From contig OX424564.1 in NCBI GenBank assembly GCA_949152475.1, forward strand, positions 27,774,165-27,838,164: a stretch of 64,000 bases of DNA, read 5' to 3'. The notes below the pieces were generated by a model. The model saw only the letters and a list, made by a program, of their open reading frames with translations, was not told where the DNA came from and did not search any database. Both the position numbers and the translations under genes were made by a program. Of the stretch, positions 47,735 to 59,395 are shown in pieces. Numbering within the stretch: position 1 is the stretch's first letter; each line of letters starts with the position of its first letter. This stretch comes from Terebella lapidaria (Eukaryota > Annelida > Polychaeta > Terebellida > Terebellidae).

Positions 47735-47915
47735 TCTTACATGTGGGATTTCCCCACTCTGGGTTTCTCCCAACAACAAAAGAGGAAGCGTTTGTTTGTT
47801 TGTTTTGATTCCGTAAATAATATATCAAATGTTGGATGTTGAGAGTCGTCCAAAATACAGTTCACAAGATTCAGAAATAATTGGACTCCTAAACATCCAA
47901 TATTTGTATAATAAT
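47735..47915. mobile_element. MITE, same family as 6796-7085, reversed
   Basis: gtgggatttccccactctgg and tttctcccaacaac are the reverse complement of the right part of the 6.8-kb element. aatgttggatgttgagagtc (47838) and gactcctaaacatccaat (47884) form the inverted arms. Confidence 0.65.
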
Positions 47916-48124
47916 CCCATCACAGGCCAATTAAAATCCCACAGTGGTGAGATCTACCCTGCGATTTGACCAGCACGATGGTATGATTCACGTCTTTGAG
48001 AGTAAAACAACTTTCTGATAAACAAAATTTATCAATGTGTAATGGTGAACAGTTAAAAAATGTTCTCAAGGTGCAATGGATAGGATGATTAATAGACGTA
48101 GAATACCCAGTATTAAATATTCCG

Positions 48125-48217
48125 AGCGAACAGAACAGGGTCCGTTATCCAATCTCATAGTCCGGGGACAGAAAGTCATATCAGGCATACATAGTGAGAG
48201 AAAACTAAAGTGACAGG
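48125..48217. repeat. Interspersed repeat R2, copy 2
   Basis: gcgaacagaacagggtccgt through ggggacagaaagtcatatca. Preceded by agacgtagaatacccagtat, also found before copy 1. Confidence 0.8.
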
Positions 48218-49739
48218 GATAGACGTAGAATAGAATCAGTCAAATGTAGCATTCTTGTCTGTCACGCAAACTTGAAAGTACATCTCGAGATAGTCGGGCA
48301 TATATAGGAAATATGCACAGTTCGACAACAGATACTGAGAAAATTGCCTTTAATCGTGCATGAAAACAGTGGATAGAGAATGATCGGCCTGCCTACATTG
48401 CCGGTTGCCACAGTATTGTGATGATTTGGTATTTTAACGATAATTATATTTGTTGTATACTAGTGATTATGGTATCGTGGTTTTACATATGGTTTATGTA
48501 CGGCGGCTATGTATCATTTCATGGATGTATAGTGACTTCAACAATCACATGTATCTTATTTATACAGTAACAGCTTATTAGTCACATGAGAGAATAATTT
48601 GTGATACTTGCACTATCAGCAGCGCAAGTAAATACTTTATAAATGACCGTTTTTATACTAGTAATTTGATGTAATTTCCATCGTAAATATCAGTAGTTTT
48701 GAGGCTGCCGCCACATTTCGCAGTTCGATAATTTGAGGATGCCGTGCGCTGATTGGTCGAGCTGGTCATGTGACCATGTTTACTTTCTGTCATCCCGTCA
48801 AGTATATGTCGGGAAAAGTTCTTGTCTAAACTTTGATTCTGTTTTACAAAATATTTACACATCAGAAAGTTATATCTTTTGGTGAGTTGGTGTATTAATG
48901 TATAATCTACAACGAGCGTGAATTTTGTGGCATGGCCTGTAATATTTATCGAGATATACAGTTTTCTTGGTGGCGGGATTCCAGAATTCCGAGAGATTGT
49001 CGTCTGATTTTGTTTTCCCGAATCTTTTCTATCGGGATATTTGCTGCTTTTCTATAAAAGAGATTGTTTTCGGGATTCAAGGCAGTTTGGGTAATTCTCA
49101 GCTCACATGTAAGTCGGAGCACAGTTATTTTGTAGATCTATATGATTTAGTCTGGTAAATATATAGCTGTTGGAATATTTTATGTTCAGTTGAGCTCCGC
49201 TAACCGCTTTGCACAAGTCAAGTGTCTACTAGTATATGTAATCAGGGTAATTTCAGGTATCAAAACATAGATTCAGAGCAGTGTCCAAGTGACTGGGAGA
49301 GTGAATGTATTGAAGGTGTTTGAGGTGATAGAACAATTTGAAAGGAGTTGTCTAGCATAAGTAATTGAGATTTTCAGTGTTTAGAAATTTAGACATAAGA
49401 GATAAGATATATTTATTTCACCATGTAGACAGAGTTTCAGGTATTTTGAGGATAAGAGATGTTATAGCACGATGTAGTATATTTGACGCAAGGTAGTTTC
49501 AGCAATGATTGAGGGTTGAAAGTGTTAACTGCAGAAGTATATGTTCATTATTATTGCACCGTACAGGATTATTGTTATTTATGTGATATATTGACAAATT
49601 TAATTATACCGTGGTGCTGCCAAAGTGTTCTATTGTTGATTGAGCTATTTAATAAATTATTGAACTTTATATCAGTGGTTTAGTTGGTTTGTACTCAGTG
49701 CAACAAAGTAAAACAAATTCAGACTATAAATGGCATAGA
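48218..49739. other. Gene-free stretch
   Basis: No gene is supported. A TTTAATAAATTATTGAAC phrase near 49648 resembles a polyadenylation region, but no associated gene was found. Confidence 0.4.
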
Positions 49740-50110
49740 TTTCGACGGCATGCAGATGGACGATTCGCAAAGATAATTAATGTACTAGAGGTGGATTACT
49801 TTCATTGATAGTGCACATAAATTTGATAGATCATAGACGGCCTGCAGATATATTAATAAATGATTTAGTAACAGTGTGGGTGATTCTCACTAGTTACTTA
49901 TATCATAGACGGCCTGCAGATATATTAATAAATGATTTAGTAACAGTGTGGGTGATTCTCACTAGTTACTTATATTATAGACGGCCTGCAGATATATAAA
50001 ATTTCGAGACAGTAAATAAAAGGATTACATATACTGGCGAGTTGCTCTCGTTGGTTATTATAATTAGTTGACGGCTTGCGGATAATTAAATTATTAGTTA
50101 CACATTTACT
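49740..50110. repeat. 71-bp tandem repeat, two near-identical and about three diverged units
   Basis: agacggcctgcagatatatt followed by aataaatgatttagtaacag starts near 49836 and 49907, with a partial copy at 49978. Diverged forms are near 49744 (gacggcatgcagatgg) and 50072 (gacggcttgcggataa). Confidence 0.85.
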
Positions 50111-50429
50111 GGTGAGTGACTCTCACTAGTAACACATCAATGTGCTGTTGGTGCGGAAGTAGCACTATCACGTCACAGTATCTAGACAAATACCAATGAC
50201 GTCATGAGACTGTGTGTAGAACTCGCTCTCAAGGCGGGCCGCTTTGAGCAAAAAATTGATGCGAGATTGACTGGGCCGAGATTGAATCTTTGACAACTCA
50301 AATTAGGCACGTAATACACATTTTCAGACCCAATTTTGTACGATTTCTCATTCTATAGACAAAACAAAGCTACTGCAGAATAAATACATTTTGTCAATTC
50401 TAAAGGTGATTATAGCTTTAAGTTTTCCG

Positions 50430-50583
50430 AGCGAACAAAACAGGGTCCATTATCCAATCTCATAGTCCGGGGACAGAGTCATATCAGGCATACGAAGTCA
50501 GAGAAAACAAAAATGTCAGGGAAGCTCATGAACCCCCAAAAATGGCCATTATGAGGTGAAACCAGGTGTTCCGGAAAGAGTGA
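50430..50583. repeat. Interspersed repeat R2, copy 3
   Basis: gcgaacaaaacagggtccat through ggtgttccggaaagagtga; close to copy 1 over its full length. Confidence 0.8.
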
Positions 50584-52033
50584 GCATTTCCAGCCCCACT
50601 AGTGGCACCCATCAAGAATTCCCCAAAATTAACATGAAAATGGATCTAGTTGCATGGCAGTCCTGCATTTGGTGTATTCATCACACCAGATCATGTTGAG
50701 GTCCAAATAATTTCTCAAAGGCAGCTATAACATGTGTAAGTCTTGGTAAAACACATCCTTGTTGCAGCAGTTTAGAGACTAGCTGGGCACTTCGATAAAC
50801 AATTTTGTTTTACACGATCTTACACGATTGTCAAGACAGTTTATTCTAGTTTGTTAGAAATGTATAACCGTATAGGTCTAATGAAAGTTTGATGACACCA
50901 TTTTTAATTATTATTGGTTTATAAGCACCCTACCAAATGTCTAGCCTTAGAGCGTAGACCATGTCTTTAGAGCGTTGACACACCACAAGCGATACAATAA
51001 TACATTATGAGAGCCCTAATCAGATGACCTTGCGATTTTATATTGTTCACGAATGAAGGTTGAAATATTTGAAGCCTCCAGTTCATACAATGTTGCTGTA
51101 CGTGGCCCATAATTATCGAACACATTGCGCTCAATGTTCGGACACTACATATTTGTGGACCATATCATTCTGTAGGCGAGAGCCTGCGAAAATTGAACAG
51201 CACGGACTTGTACACTGATATCAGTGATAGATTGATACTTACACTCGAACATTGCATCGAATCCCCATTCGAAGGTAATATGGCTAGTGTTTGACAGAAA
51301 CATTATTTTACTCACCATGTGACAGCATCAACTTCCAAAAAGTTAGCTTCAGCGTTGACAACAATATGACCTGACCCCTGAACGAAAGAACTGGGTCGGT
51401 CAACGCTCTATTTTTGGCAGGGTGTAAAACACAAGCTTTTTCACACCCCTGAAGCAGACCTGTGTTGGGTCGAAAAATTGTGTTTTATAATCCATTTATG
51501 AATCTTAAATGGGGTTATCAAACTTTCGTTATAAGCTTATTCCAGTCTATGTCCCAATTCTGAGTATGGGTTTTATTTATTTTCCGAGATGGTCCGTCTT
51601 CAGGATAGTCTGTATGTTTGTCTGTATAACGTAAGACTCCCGAAATGAGTTCTCGATATAAATCTTTTATTTTCTTTATTTTTATTTCTCGTGACATCAT
51701 GGTTTTATGATGGCAATATCAACAAAGTTTTGTTAAGTCATACAAAAAAGGGTAGTTCCTTTATGCTTTTACATACAAGGTTTTAGGTGACAATATGAAC
51801 AAACTTTTGTTAGGTCATGCAAAGAAGGTTATTTCCTTTGATTTTTCAAACATAAACATCTTGAGTTCACGAATACGTCACACAAAGCATTGCCACAGAT
51901 ATCCTCAAATGAGCATTTGGGCCATCAGGCAATCGGTAGACTTTTGATTGTCATATTATTATTTCAATTTGTGACGAACCGTCGAACCATCCACAATCAT
52001 CTCAAAAAGTATCTCTGGTTCATTCCACGCTCT
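50584..52033. other. Gene-free stretch
   Basis: No gene is supported. aggtgacaatatgaacaaac and neighbouring words near 51720-51840 repeat locally in diverged form. Confidence 0.45.
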
Positions 52034-52345
52034 TTACCTCACTTCGTCCTCTCCTGATAATGACAGGAATGACACAGCAGCTACCAGCGCGGGCTGTATA
52101 TCTGAGACAATCGGTGGGTAGTTTTGGAAGTCTTCGGGCAGCAGGGCTGAGGTAGCTGGCAGCCGGGACGGAATCTCGGTAGCTATTAGCGTTGGCTTGA
52201 TTTTCGACATATTCGAACGCAGGTCGCTTCCTGTGTTGACAGTGTCGAAGCAGATTGCAGGCAGGTTTGGAACAGATAACTGCATCCGGATGTGAAATGA
52301 TGGGCGACAGGTCACAGACAGGTCAATTGTTTTACACATTATCAT
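52034..52345 (-). other. Unrecognised open frame, about 103 codons, higher G+C
   Basis: The minus-strand frame starts MIMCKTIDLSVTCRPSFH and ends SLSGEDEVR. Its base composition stands out from the AT-rich flanks. No domain is recognised and there are no clear splice sites. It may be a single exon or chance. Confidence 0.2.
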
Positions 52346-52950
52346 GAATATTGGATCTTGGTTAACCCTATGCCACCTAGAGTTGCGTTTTCTTACTACC
52401 TCTGGTCATCTAGAGTTGCATTTTGTTTGTGTTTTCGAGATGTGTGTGTTTGTTATTGCATTGTTCACATCTTCGCCGATATTTATGGCACTTCCAATTA
52501 TGATATACCGACAAAAAGAGGAGAACTCATTCATATACGGCGAAAGTCGTCGTTAAGTCTCAGAAAGTATTTTCTGCGGAAAATGCCAAATTCGAAGATA
52601 TCTGAATATTCCCAAATTAACTCAGATTCCCATGAGTGGCTCTGAAAATACCTCAAGTAGCATAGGGTTAACGGTGGTGGCATTCATTCGTAGGGTACTA
52701 CTTTGAGAATGGATAAATTGGGTAGTGTTGGTGTATATTGGACTAGGATGTATATATACGTGATTTTCTGTGGGATTGTACTCTTTGCTCTGATCCTAAT
52801 GTTCGAAGTCTTCGATTTTGAGCCCATGTTGTTTTTGCAATAATGGTTTCGTCCATTCGGATTCTTTGCTCATAGTCTGCAGCTGAGCCAACAGATGCCC
52901 AATCTTCTCTATCCACAGCAAACATGGAAACGATACCAAGTATATAGTAT

Positions 52951-53038
52951 GCGAGCAAACAAGACCGAGTCGATTATCCAATCTTAAAATCCGGTGTCAG
53001 GCAAAATCGAGATTTTATGGAACTTCATGAACCCCCAT
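52951..53038. repeat. Interspersed repeat R2, diverged copy 4
   Basis: gcgagcaaacaagaccgagt, gattatccaatcttaaaatc and cttcatgaaccccca match R2 in order with many differences. Confidence 0.6.
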
Positions 53039-54679
53039 ATATGATAATATAGCTTCACATATCATCTGAAGAAGAACATAAGTGCGTTTCCGGTAGCTGT
53101 TTCCCCTTGAATTTGAAGAAATATGGTCACACCACATGTTACTGGTAGTTCATGCCCTCTTCTGTAATCCACGAGTTTCTGGCCTGTTTATCCGTCTCAT
53201 ACTTGATTTAACAATCTTCCCCTTGATATGATGCACATTTCGGTTACTGAAAAACAATGATGACCAATAAACGATTTAACCTCCAACACATATTTGCTCA
53301 TAGCATTGTTCACATATTTCCTAGGGCTAGACGCGCATCATGTCTCATATCGCGAATGTTCTGGTTTTCCTTCGAAAGAGTGACTGGATTAATCGGAATG
53401 TTTTCTTTGCCCTTGGAAGCTCAAATTTTGAAACCGTAACCGATATTGTTTTTTAAAAAAAAAAAAAAACATAAGTTGTGTGCTGGTTGCTGAAGCCATA
53501 TATGATAATAGCATTGGAGAATACTGATGTTCTAGCAGTGACACTGTGGTCACCGTGATATGTTAACATGTGAAACTTAAAAGTAAGACACCCATCCAGA
53601 GCCTTGGTCGAGTTGACGATATGTTAGGTCACCAGATAATTACGGAATTGTGTACATGTAGAGTCAAATACTGGGAATTTGTGATAATACACATGACAGT
53701 GCGTTATGAATAATATAGCAATTCGTTTTGTGAGGAACGTAATTAATTTACGGTGATTTATTTGAAATAAACCCCAACGTTAAGGGAACTGATTGACTAC
53801 CATTTAGTTTCGACCCTATCGCTTACTCTTTACTAGATTAGTGAAGTCTACTTGTGGTTAAGTGATTATTTAATAATTTTATTAAGGAAAGAAAATAAAT
53901 AAGGAAATAAAACGAAGGAAAGGAAAAAAATATTAATTTGAGCTTCAAAAAAAATGATGTTTCTTTTACTTTGTGTGTAAAAGATTGTATTGCACAGGAT
54001 TCGACCCAATTGAGACCACAAGACAATAATCAGGCAAATAATATTCTGCAGGAATATTATGCAAATTGCATTCGCTTGGTTCACCTGAAAAGTCCCATGT
54101 GTAGATCTTCAACATATTTGCATGAAAGCATCATTTTGGCAAGGCAGTGAATAGCACATGCGAATAACTTTGACCATAAAATGGCACATATATTAAGCAC
54201 AGCTGGCATTTATTCCGTAAAATTAAGGCTTGACAGTTGACATGCAGCCAAATCTTTCCGGATAGTGTGAATGTGCGACTTCATTTATTGGTGTATCCCC
54301 TGAGCTTCACCGTCGCATATTCAGGGAAAACAACATTATAACGAGCGAGAATAATCTCATTTCAAACGATGACTAAGAAGTCAATCTGTATTATCATCTG
54401 CGAGGCGTTTGAGTGCCATTCCAGGCAAGTGAGATTGATAAGCATTCATAAAACATGTATTATAGTAGCATAAGTAAAAACAGTAATATATTAGGTTGTC
54501 ACGTTTGTCTAGGGGTGGAATGGCAAGTACTCAGAATCGCAGCAACAAACCACAAATTTAATAATATGACATTTATTAGATAGAACACGAGATATTAATG
54601 TATGTACAATCCTGAATCACTCACACATTCACGCACACATTCATACAGTCTCTGGTGGGTGGTTTCACAAGGTAAGTTA
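53039..54679. other. Gene-free AT-rich stretch
   Basis: No gene is supported. Confidence 0.5.
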
Positions 54680-54985
54680 ACGGGTTCCACGACACGACGA
54701 CGGGGAGAATCCCACGACGAAACGACGAGGACTACAGTCCACAGCCGAGGCGGTGACGATGACGACACAGCCAGGTGGCAACAACGTAGATACAGCTCAC
54801 GGCTAGGTGGTAACGGCGGTGACACAGCACACAGCAAGGGTGGTGGCGAAGATACAGCACACAACGAGGTGGCGACAGCACACAGCGAGGTGGCAACAGC
54901 ACGTGGCGAGGTCAGCTAAACAACACGTAGCTTAGCCGCGGCAACAACTCGGCACACAGCGAGGTCGCAACGTTCTACAGGGCTG
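54680..54985. repeat. Degenerate minisatellite, unit about 20 bp
   Basis: acagcacacagcgaggtggc and variants repeat, best between 54825 and 54975. The open frames over it come from the repeat. Confidence 0.7.
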
Positions 54986-55910
54986 GGCAACTCATGACAG
55001 CACACGGTGGTCAAACAGGCAGACGCACACACATACAGGCGGACCGGCACGGTCAACTCTAACAGTGAAAGGTCACTACAATAAAAGGAAAAACATTTGT
55101 AGTAAACGATTATACTGGGCAATAACCTAACCCTAGCACATACACATATACACTACTTACTTGTCTCCCGACAGTTTCCAAACAGCGATATATACGTAGC
55201 TACATTTCAGCAATACAATGAATCTACTTCTGCATGCAAAGCAGGTTAGCTGGCATACGTCCCGGCTGTCAAGCCCGCTCCTGGTCAACTGTACAGATTT
55301 GCATTTGCGCTAGGATTTATAGACGAGAATAATACATACAGAATCCCCGAACACTGCTCACTCGGCATACAACGAAGGATAGGCCTGTCACAAGACCTAC
55401 GAGACAAAACCTACGTGAACAACTGTACAATAGGCGCGGTGCACTCAACCGTGAACTCAAATCGAATCTGTGAGGTGGCGAGAAAAACATTGCAAAAGTA
55501 CATACACATATATATCCGGTTTTAAGTGCGACAAGAAAAACATTAAGGTCGACATGTAATATATATAACCAACTGATAAACGAACCAAATTGTAACATAG
55601 GTTTTGCCTATAACTCAGCCTAAACATGAGAAATTTAAATACATCTCCGTAGTTTATATTATTTGTACATGTACCAGTATTCCATGTCTCAGTATGCCAA
55701 GTATCAAACTATTACCACCGTCACAACCAGACGTTAATGGTGCAAATAACAAGCCCAAATACGACATTTTTGGAACAAAAATAAAACACGACCAAGTATT
55801 AACATCTGCATAGGCCACGCCCCCTTTGCAATCGCGGAAAAGGTTCCACAAAATACCACCGTTCTGTCCCATTGTCCGGTATGACGGCATTTTAGGCTCA
55901 AAACCCCACA
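54986..55910. other. Gene-free stretch
   Basis: No gene is supported. Confidence 0.5.
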
Positions 55911-56262
55911 ATTAACCGCATTCGGTTAATAATTAACCGCATCCGGTTTAATAATTAACCGCATCTGATTAAATAATTAACCATATACGGTTATTATTAA
56001 CTGCATGCACTTAATTATTAAGCACATGCGCTTAAATAATTCACCAGATCCGCTCAATTAATTAACCAGGTCTGCTTTATTCTAACATATCTTGCGGAAT
56101 AAGGCGGATCCGCTTTATTATTTAAGCGGATGCGCTTTATTAGGCAGATCTGATTAATTTATCTAACAGTTATCAAAATTAAGCGCACCCGGTTAAATAT
56201 ATAACACGATCCGCCAGAATAATAAACCCCATAGGCTTAAATATTTAAGCTGTTCCGCCTAA
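55911..56262. repeat. Array of about 16 short imperfect palindromes
   Basis: Units of 20-24 bp of the form aattaaccgcattcggttaa follow each other. Most units are palindromes in themselves around a CAT, GAT or GATC centre: attaagcacatgcgcttaa, ttaagcggatgcgcttta, gcggatccgc, cttaaatatttaag. Units differ from one another yet keep their own symmetry, so paired changes seem to have occurred. The array stops within a few bases of the integrase-like reading frame. Confidence 0.85.
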
Positions 56263-57408
56263 TGCGGTCGAGTGATCAGATTGATAGATGGGGGAACACG
56301 GTGCAACGGCGTGTCTACAATGTCTCGTTACCAAATGCCTTATGGCACATTGACGGGCACCATAAGCTGATTCGGTAAATACTATTAAGCGACATATCAC
56401 CAAACACCCCCACATGAGAAAATATTGAATCGTGTAATTTTGATCACTATAACTTGTTAAACAATGTCTTGTCATAAATCATTCCCATGACCCTGTTCAT
56501 GCCTTGGAGATAATTTTCAAATTTGTTGTGGTAACTTATGTATATTTTTTCAGTTGGAAATTTGTCACCCATGGAGGCATCGATGGCTATAGTCGACTGG
56601 TAGTTTACCTCAAAGTGTCAACGAACGACAGAGCAGACACTGTATTTCGCGCATTCGAAGGAGTCATAGAAACATATGGCTTGCCTTCCAGAGTACGCAT
56701 GGGTCAAGGTGTTGAGAACGGTGAAGTCGCTCGCCACATGGTCAGGGTTCGGGGAAGCGACAGGGGCAGCGCCTTGATCGGGAAATCTGTACACAACCAA
56801 AGAATCGAACGGTTCTGGAGAGATTTGTTCATCGGCTGCGTGAGCACTTTCCACTTCCTATTCTATTACTTGGAGAGGGAAGGCCTGCTTGATCCCGACA
56901 ACGATTTACAGCTGTTTTGTCTGCAATACGCTTTCAAACCGCTCATTCAACGCAAGTGGACCTGTTCAAAAATCAGTACGCTCATTCAACGCGAGTGGAC
57001 CTGTTCAAAAATCAGTACAACAACCATCCCCTCTCGACAGAGCACAACAAGACCCCCAGACAGCTTTTCCTCATGGGAGTATTATCCAACTGTCGGTCCA
57101 CATATCCAGCCATAGCCAGCATACGACAGCTGGCAACCCAGACGATTGGGGATGAGACCATGGAGGCTCGTGATCCTGGACATCAAGACTGGGACTCTGT
57201 TAACCAGTCAGTAGACGTACCGGTGTCTGATGATCCAGACGCCGAGGTGTCTGAAGTGTCCGTACCCACTGTGGAATGCCCACTGGGTTACGAGCAGTTC
57301 ATGCAACTCCAACAGTCCATTGACTCGGTACGAGATTCCAGCGACAACCTGGGCGTCGACGTGTACCTAAAAACCTTGGTGAAGGTGTCAGATCTAATAA
57401 GGTCTTGA
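56262..57408 (+). pseudogene. DDE integrase-like transposase of an IS3EU/Ginger-like element, two exons, broken
   Basis: Exon 1 (56262-56374) reads RWGNTVQRRVYNVS and NALWHIDGHHKLIR; the donor is CG|GTAAAT. The intron ends tttttcag at 56553 and a split Arg codon joins WKFVTHGGIDGYSRLVVYL in exon 2. The order then follows the rve-type core: YGLPSRVR, RGSALIGKSVHNQRIERFWR with the conserved Glu, and LDPDNDLQLFCLQY, with a further frame carrying HPLSTEHNKTPRQLF and a tail ending KVSDLIRS. The first acidic residue is in WHIDGHH. The reading frame is interrupted and carries a short internal duplication, so it is not active as it stands. No polymerase, capsid or envelope gene lies beside it. An AATAAA at about 57503 may be its polyadenylation signal. 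The family name is tentative. Confidence 0.75.
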
Positions 57409-57612
57409 ATCTGGACGTATGGTGTCATGTATTGATCACAATCTCGGTGGGGGAGGGGGGGGGGGATATGAAATTATGAAATGGTTGGTCCATTATATCA
57501 TCAATAAAACTAATAACACTATAGGGTTCTTTCTACACGTGCTTTTCTTCAAGTGTAATCATGATTTGTCATAATATGCCTATAATGTCATAAATAATAT
57601 ACTATTAATTTA

Positions 57613-58154
57613 TTAAATAGGTAAATTTATGGTTATATGTTTTAGCCAACTTTCAAGGATGATAACTTTGGCAATTTGTTTTGAAAACAATATCGAATAA
57701 ATTGGATCGACTAAAATCATATAGCCTATTGACCTGAAATCGTCAATAACGATATCGTCGTTGGTGCCGTCTGCACCATAGATGAGCATCAGCAACGTTG
57801 TACGGCTGATTCGAGCAGGCACCTCTGCAGTCAGGGCGGCAGTGTGTGACATCAGACGCCCTATTGCTATGTAATCCTGTCGTTCTTTCCTCTGTAAGTG
57901 CAGCGGTAACCAAGGTAGCAAGGCATCCTCCCCAACGAAATAATGAGATTGTATCTGCTGCCAGGTGGTAGTCAGCAGGTCCTTCATGAGGCCGTCAAAA
58001 TCATCACCGGACTCGCCGATGAAAAACACGTTCAACCGTCTAGTGACCATGGAGGAGTCAGATGCATATAAAGCTATCGTTTCCTCCGTGGCAGTAGCGC
58101 GGTTGATAAAGATCTCTCGCTCATCCTCCAGTCCACCCTCCAGAGTCCTGAAAG
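57613..58154 (-). pseudogene. HECT-type E3 ubiquitin ligase fragment, N-lobe exon
   Basis: The acceptor tgtgttgcag ends at 58155 and the open exon runs down to 57613, with a possible donor CAG|GTCAAT at 57734. It encodes REIFINRATATEETIAL, then RLNVFFIGESGDDFDGLMKD, then LPLHLQRKERQDYIAIGRLM. These match the start of the HECT N-lobe (I.V.F.GE.G.D.GGL, then YF.G and a Y.IGR.. helix). The C-lobe with the catalytic Cys was not found; the space down to the convergent integrase gene is too short for it. Loss of the C-lobe would leave no ligase activity. It is the likely last preserved exon of the gene whose earlier exons lie at 58743-59336. Confidence 0.65.
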
Positions 58155-58226
58155 CTGCAACACACAAAAAACAGTGCACAATAACATGAGAAAGTAATCC
58201 ATTTGGTTATGACAGAATGACAGAAC

Positions 58227-58692
58227 ATGAATGAACTAACGAATACACATCCAGTAAACCTTCAACAATTTCCTGTTCGAAGTTGTCATGGTTTGTGGGC
58301 AGCAGTTAAAACCAAGGCTCGAACTGCCCTGTTGGATGGCTGCCGCCGGCTGGTGGATGTCCAGTTGGCTGGTTACGCTTGGGTGGTATGCGATCATCGG
58401 ATTGTTGGTCGTCGGCTGGTCGGCGCCCAGTTGGCTGGCTGCCGTCGGCTTGTGGTTGATCAGTTGGCTGGCTGCCGTCGGTTGGTGGTTGGTCAGCTGG
58501 CTGGCTGCCGTTGGCTGGTGGTTGGTTAGTTGGCTGGCTGCCGTCGGCTGGTGGTTGGTAAGCTGGCTGGCTGCCGGCGGCCGTTGGTGGTTCATCCGGA
58601 TGGTTGTTGTCAGACTGCGTGACAGCTGACCCACGTCATCGACTAAGGCGTCCCCGTCTTGGCACTGGAGCTGCTGGTTCTGTCTCCGGAGC
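58227..58692 (-). pseudogene. Possible middle exon of the HECT-like gene with 11-residue repeats
   Basis: The minus-strand frame begins with a possible coiled coil (LRRQNQQLQ, DGDALVDDVGQLSRSL) from about 58690, then repeats NHQPTAASQLT five times (33-bp minisatellite, about 58400-58600). The acceptor at 58693 would fit the phase of the exon ending at 58743 but makes an intron of only 50 bp, so this link is doubtful. Confidence 0.35.
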
Positions 58693-58742
58693 CTCGCCGA
58701 TCAACTCAAAAGGAACTACATTGTATGTATAAACTCAAATAC

Positions 58743-58947
58743 CTCAAATGTTCTCGAAAATTTCCAGGAACAAGGTCTTGGCGTAGGTCAACCAGGGTGT
58801 TGTTCCTTATTTTTCGGCACAGTTTGAAAGCACCAACTCTGGGGAACAACTCCCTTAGTTTCGCTTCCAGTTGTGTTCGGGTGTAATCTAGGGGAAACTT
58901 GGTTCCCGTTCGTTTGTAACCCTCACCATATTCCGTCTCCGAAACAC
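58743..58947 (-). pseudogene. HECT-like gene, second recognised exon
   Basis: Acceptor tttgtag before 58947 and donor TTGAG|GTATTT at 58743. It reads VSETEYGEGYKRTGTKFPLD then AKLRELFPRVGAFKLCRK, the type of conserved block (E..L...FP.L...GFEL.R) found upstream of HECT domains in transposon-associated ligase-like proteins. Its first two bases complete a Gly codon with the exon above. Confidence 0.6.
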
Positions 58948-59081
58948 CTACAAATCGGAAAAAAATAGAATCATAATCGTGCAATATTGTTTTGCCGACA
59001 AATGCATTCATTTGAACAGAAATATATGAAATTTGGGGAAAACATATATATTAAATTTTTAACTGCCCTGTCAAACCATAC

Positions 59082-59336
59082 CGACTCCGAGCTGGTTCAG
59101 CTCAGTCAGGTTGTGGTTCCGGGCCAGGCTCCGTGTCCCGATAGTCAGACAGGTAACCTTGCATGAAGTGTACTTCCAGGGTTTCCCGGCCCTCCTCCGT
59201 CGTTTTGGAGGTGGTGGCTCGTTCATGGCGGTGAGGAAATTGCGGGCTATGCCCTCGGCATCTTGAGGCTGTTCCTGACTCTCTGGGCCATCTCTCGTCA
59301 AACGGTCGACCAAAGACCGAGGGGCTTGGACGTGTT
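59082..59336 (-). pseudogene. HECT-like gene, first recognised exon
   Basis: Acceptor ttttttgtag before 59336, donor GTCG|GTATGG at 59082. It reads HVQAPRSLVDRLTRDGPESQ, a basic EPPPPKRRRRAGKPWKY (possible nuclear signal), then CKVTCLTIGTRSLARNHNLT and ELNQLGVG. It joins the next exon in phase. Any earlier exon would lie in the minisatellite and was not found. Confidence 0.6.
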
Positions 59337-59395
59337 CTACAAAAAATATATAAATGTGAATCGTAAATTTTATCAAATATTATTTTTATTGTACG

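Larger units (their letters stand above)
44840..48000. repeat. Segmental duplication copy B, compact
   Basis: Collinear with copy A (34720-42400). This copy lacks the three large insertions of A but carries its own MITE at about 47735-47915. It includes the paralogous exon-like stretch at 46242-46410. Confidence 0.75.

Noticed and set aside
48650-50300. Solo LTR of a retrotransposon
   Set aside because: There is a polyadenylation-like phrase near 49650, but no paired repeat, no defined ends with duplication and no coding region, so the idea is unsupported.
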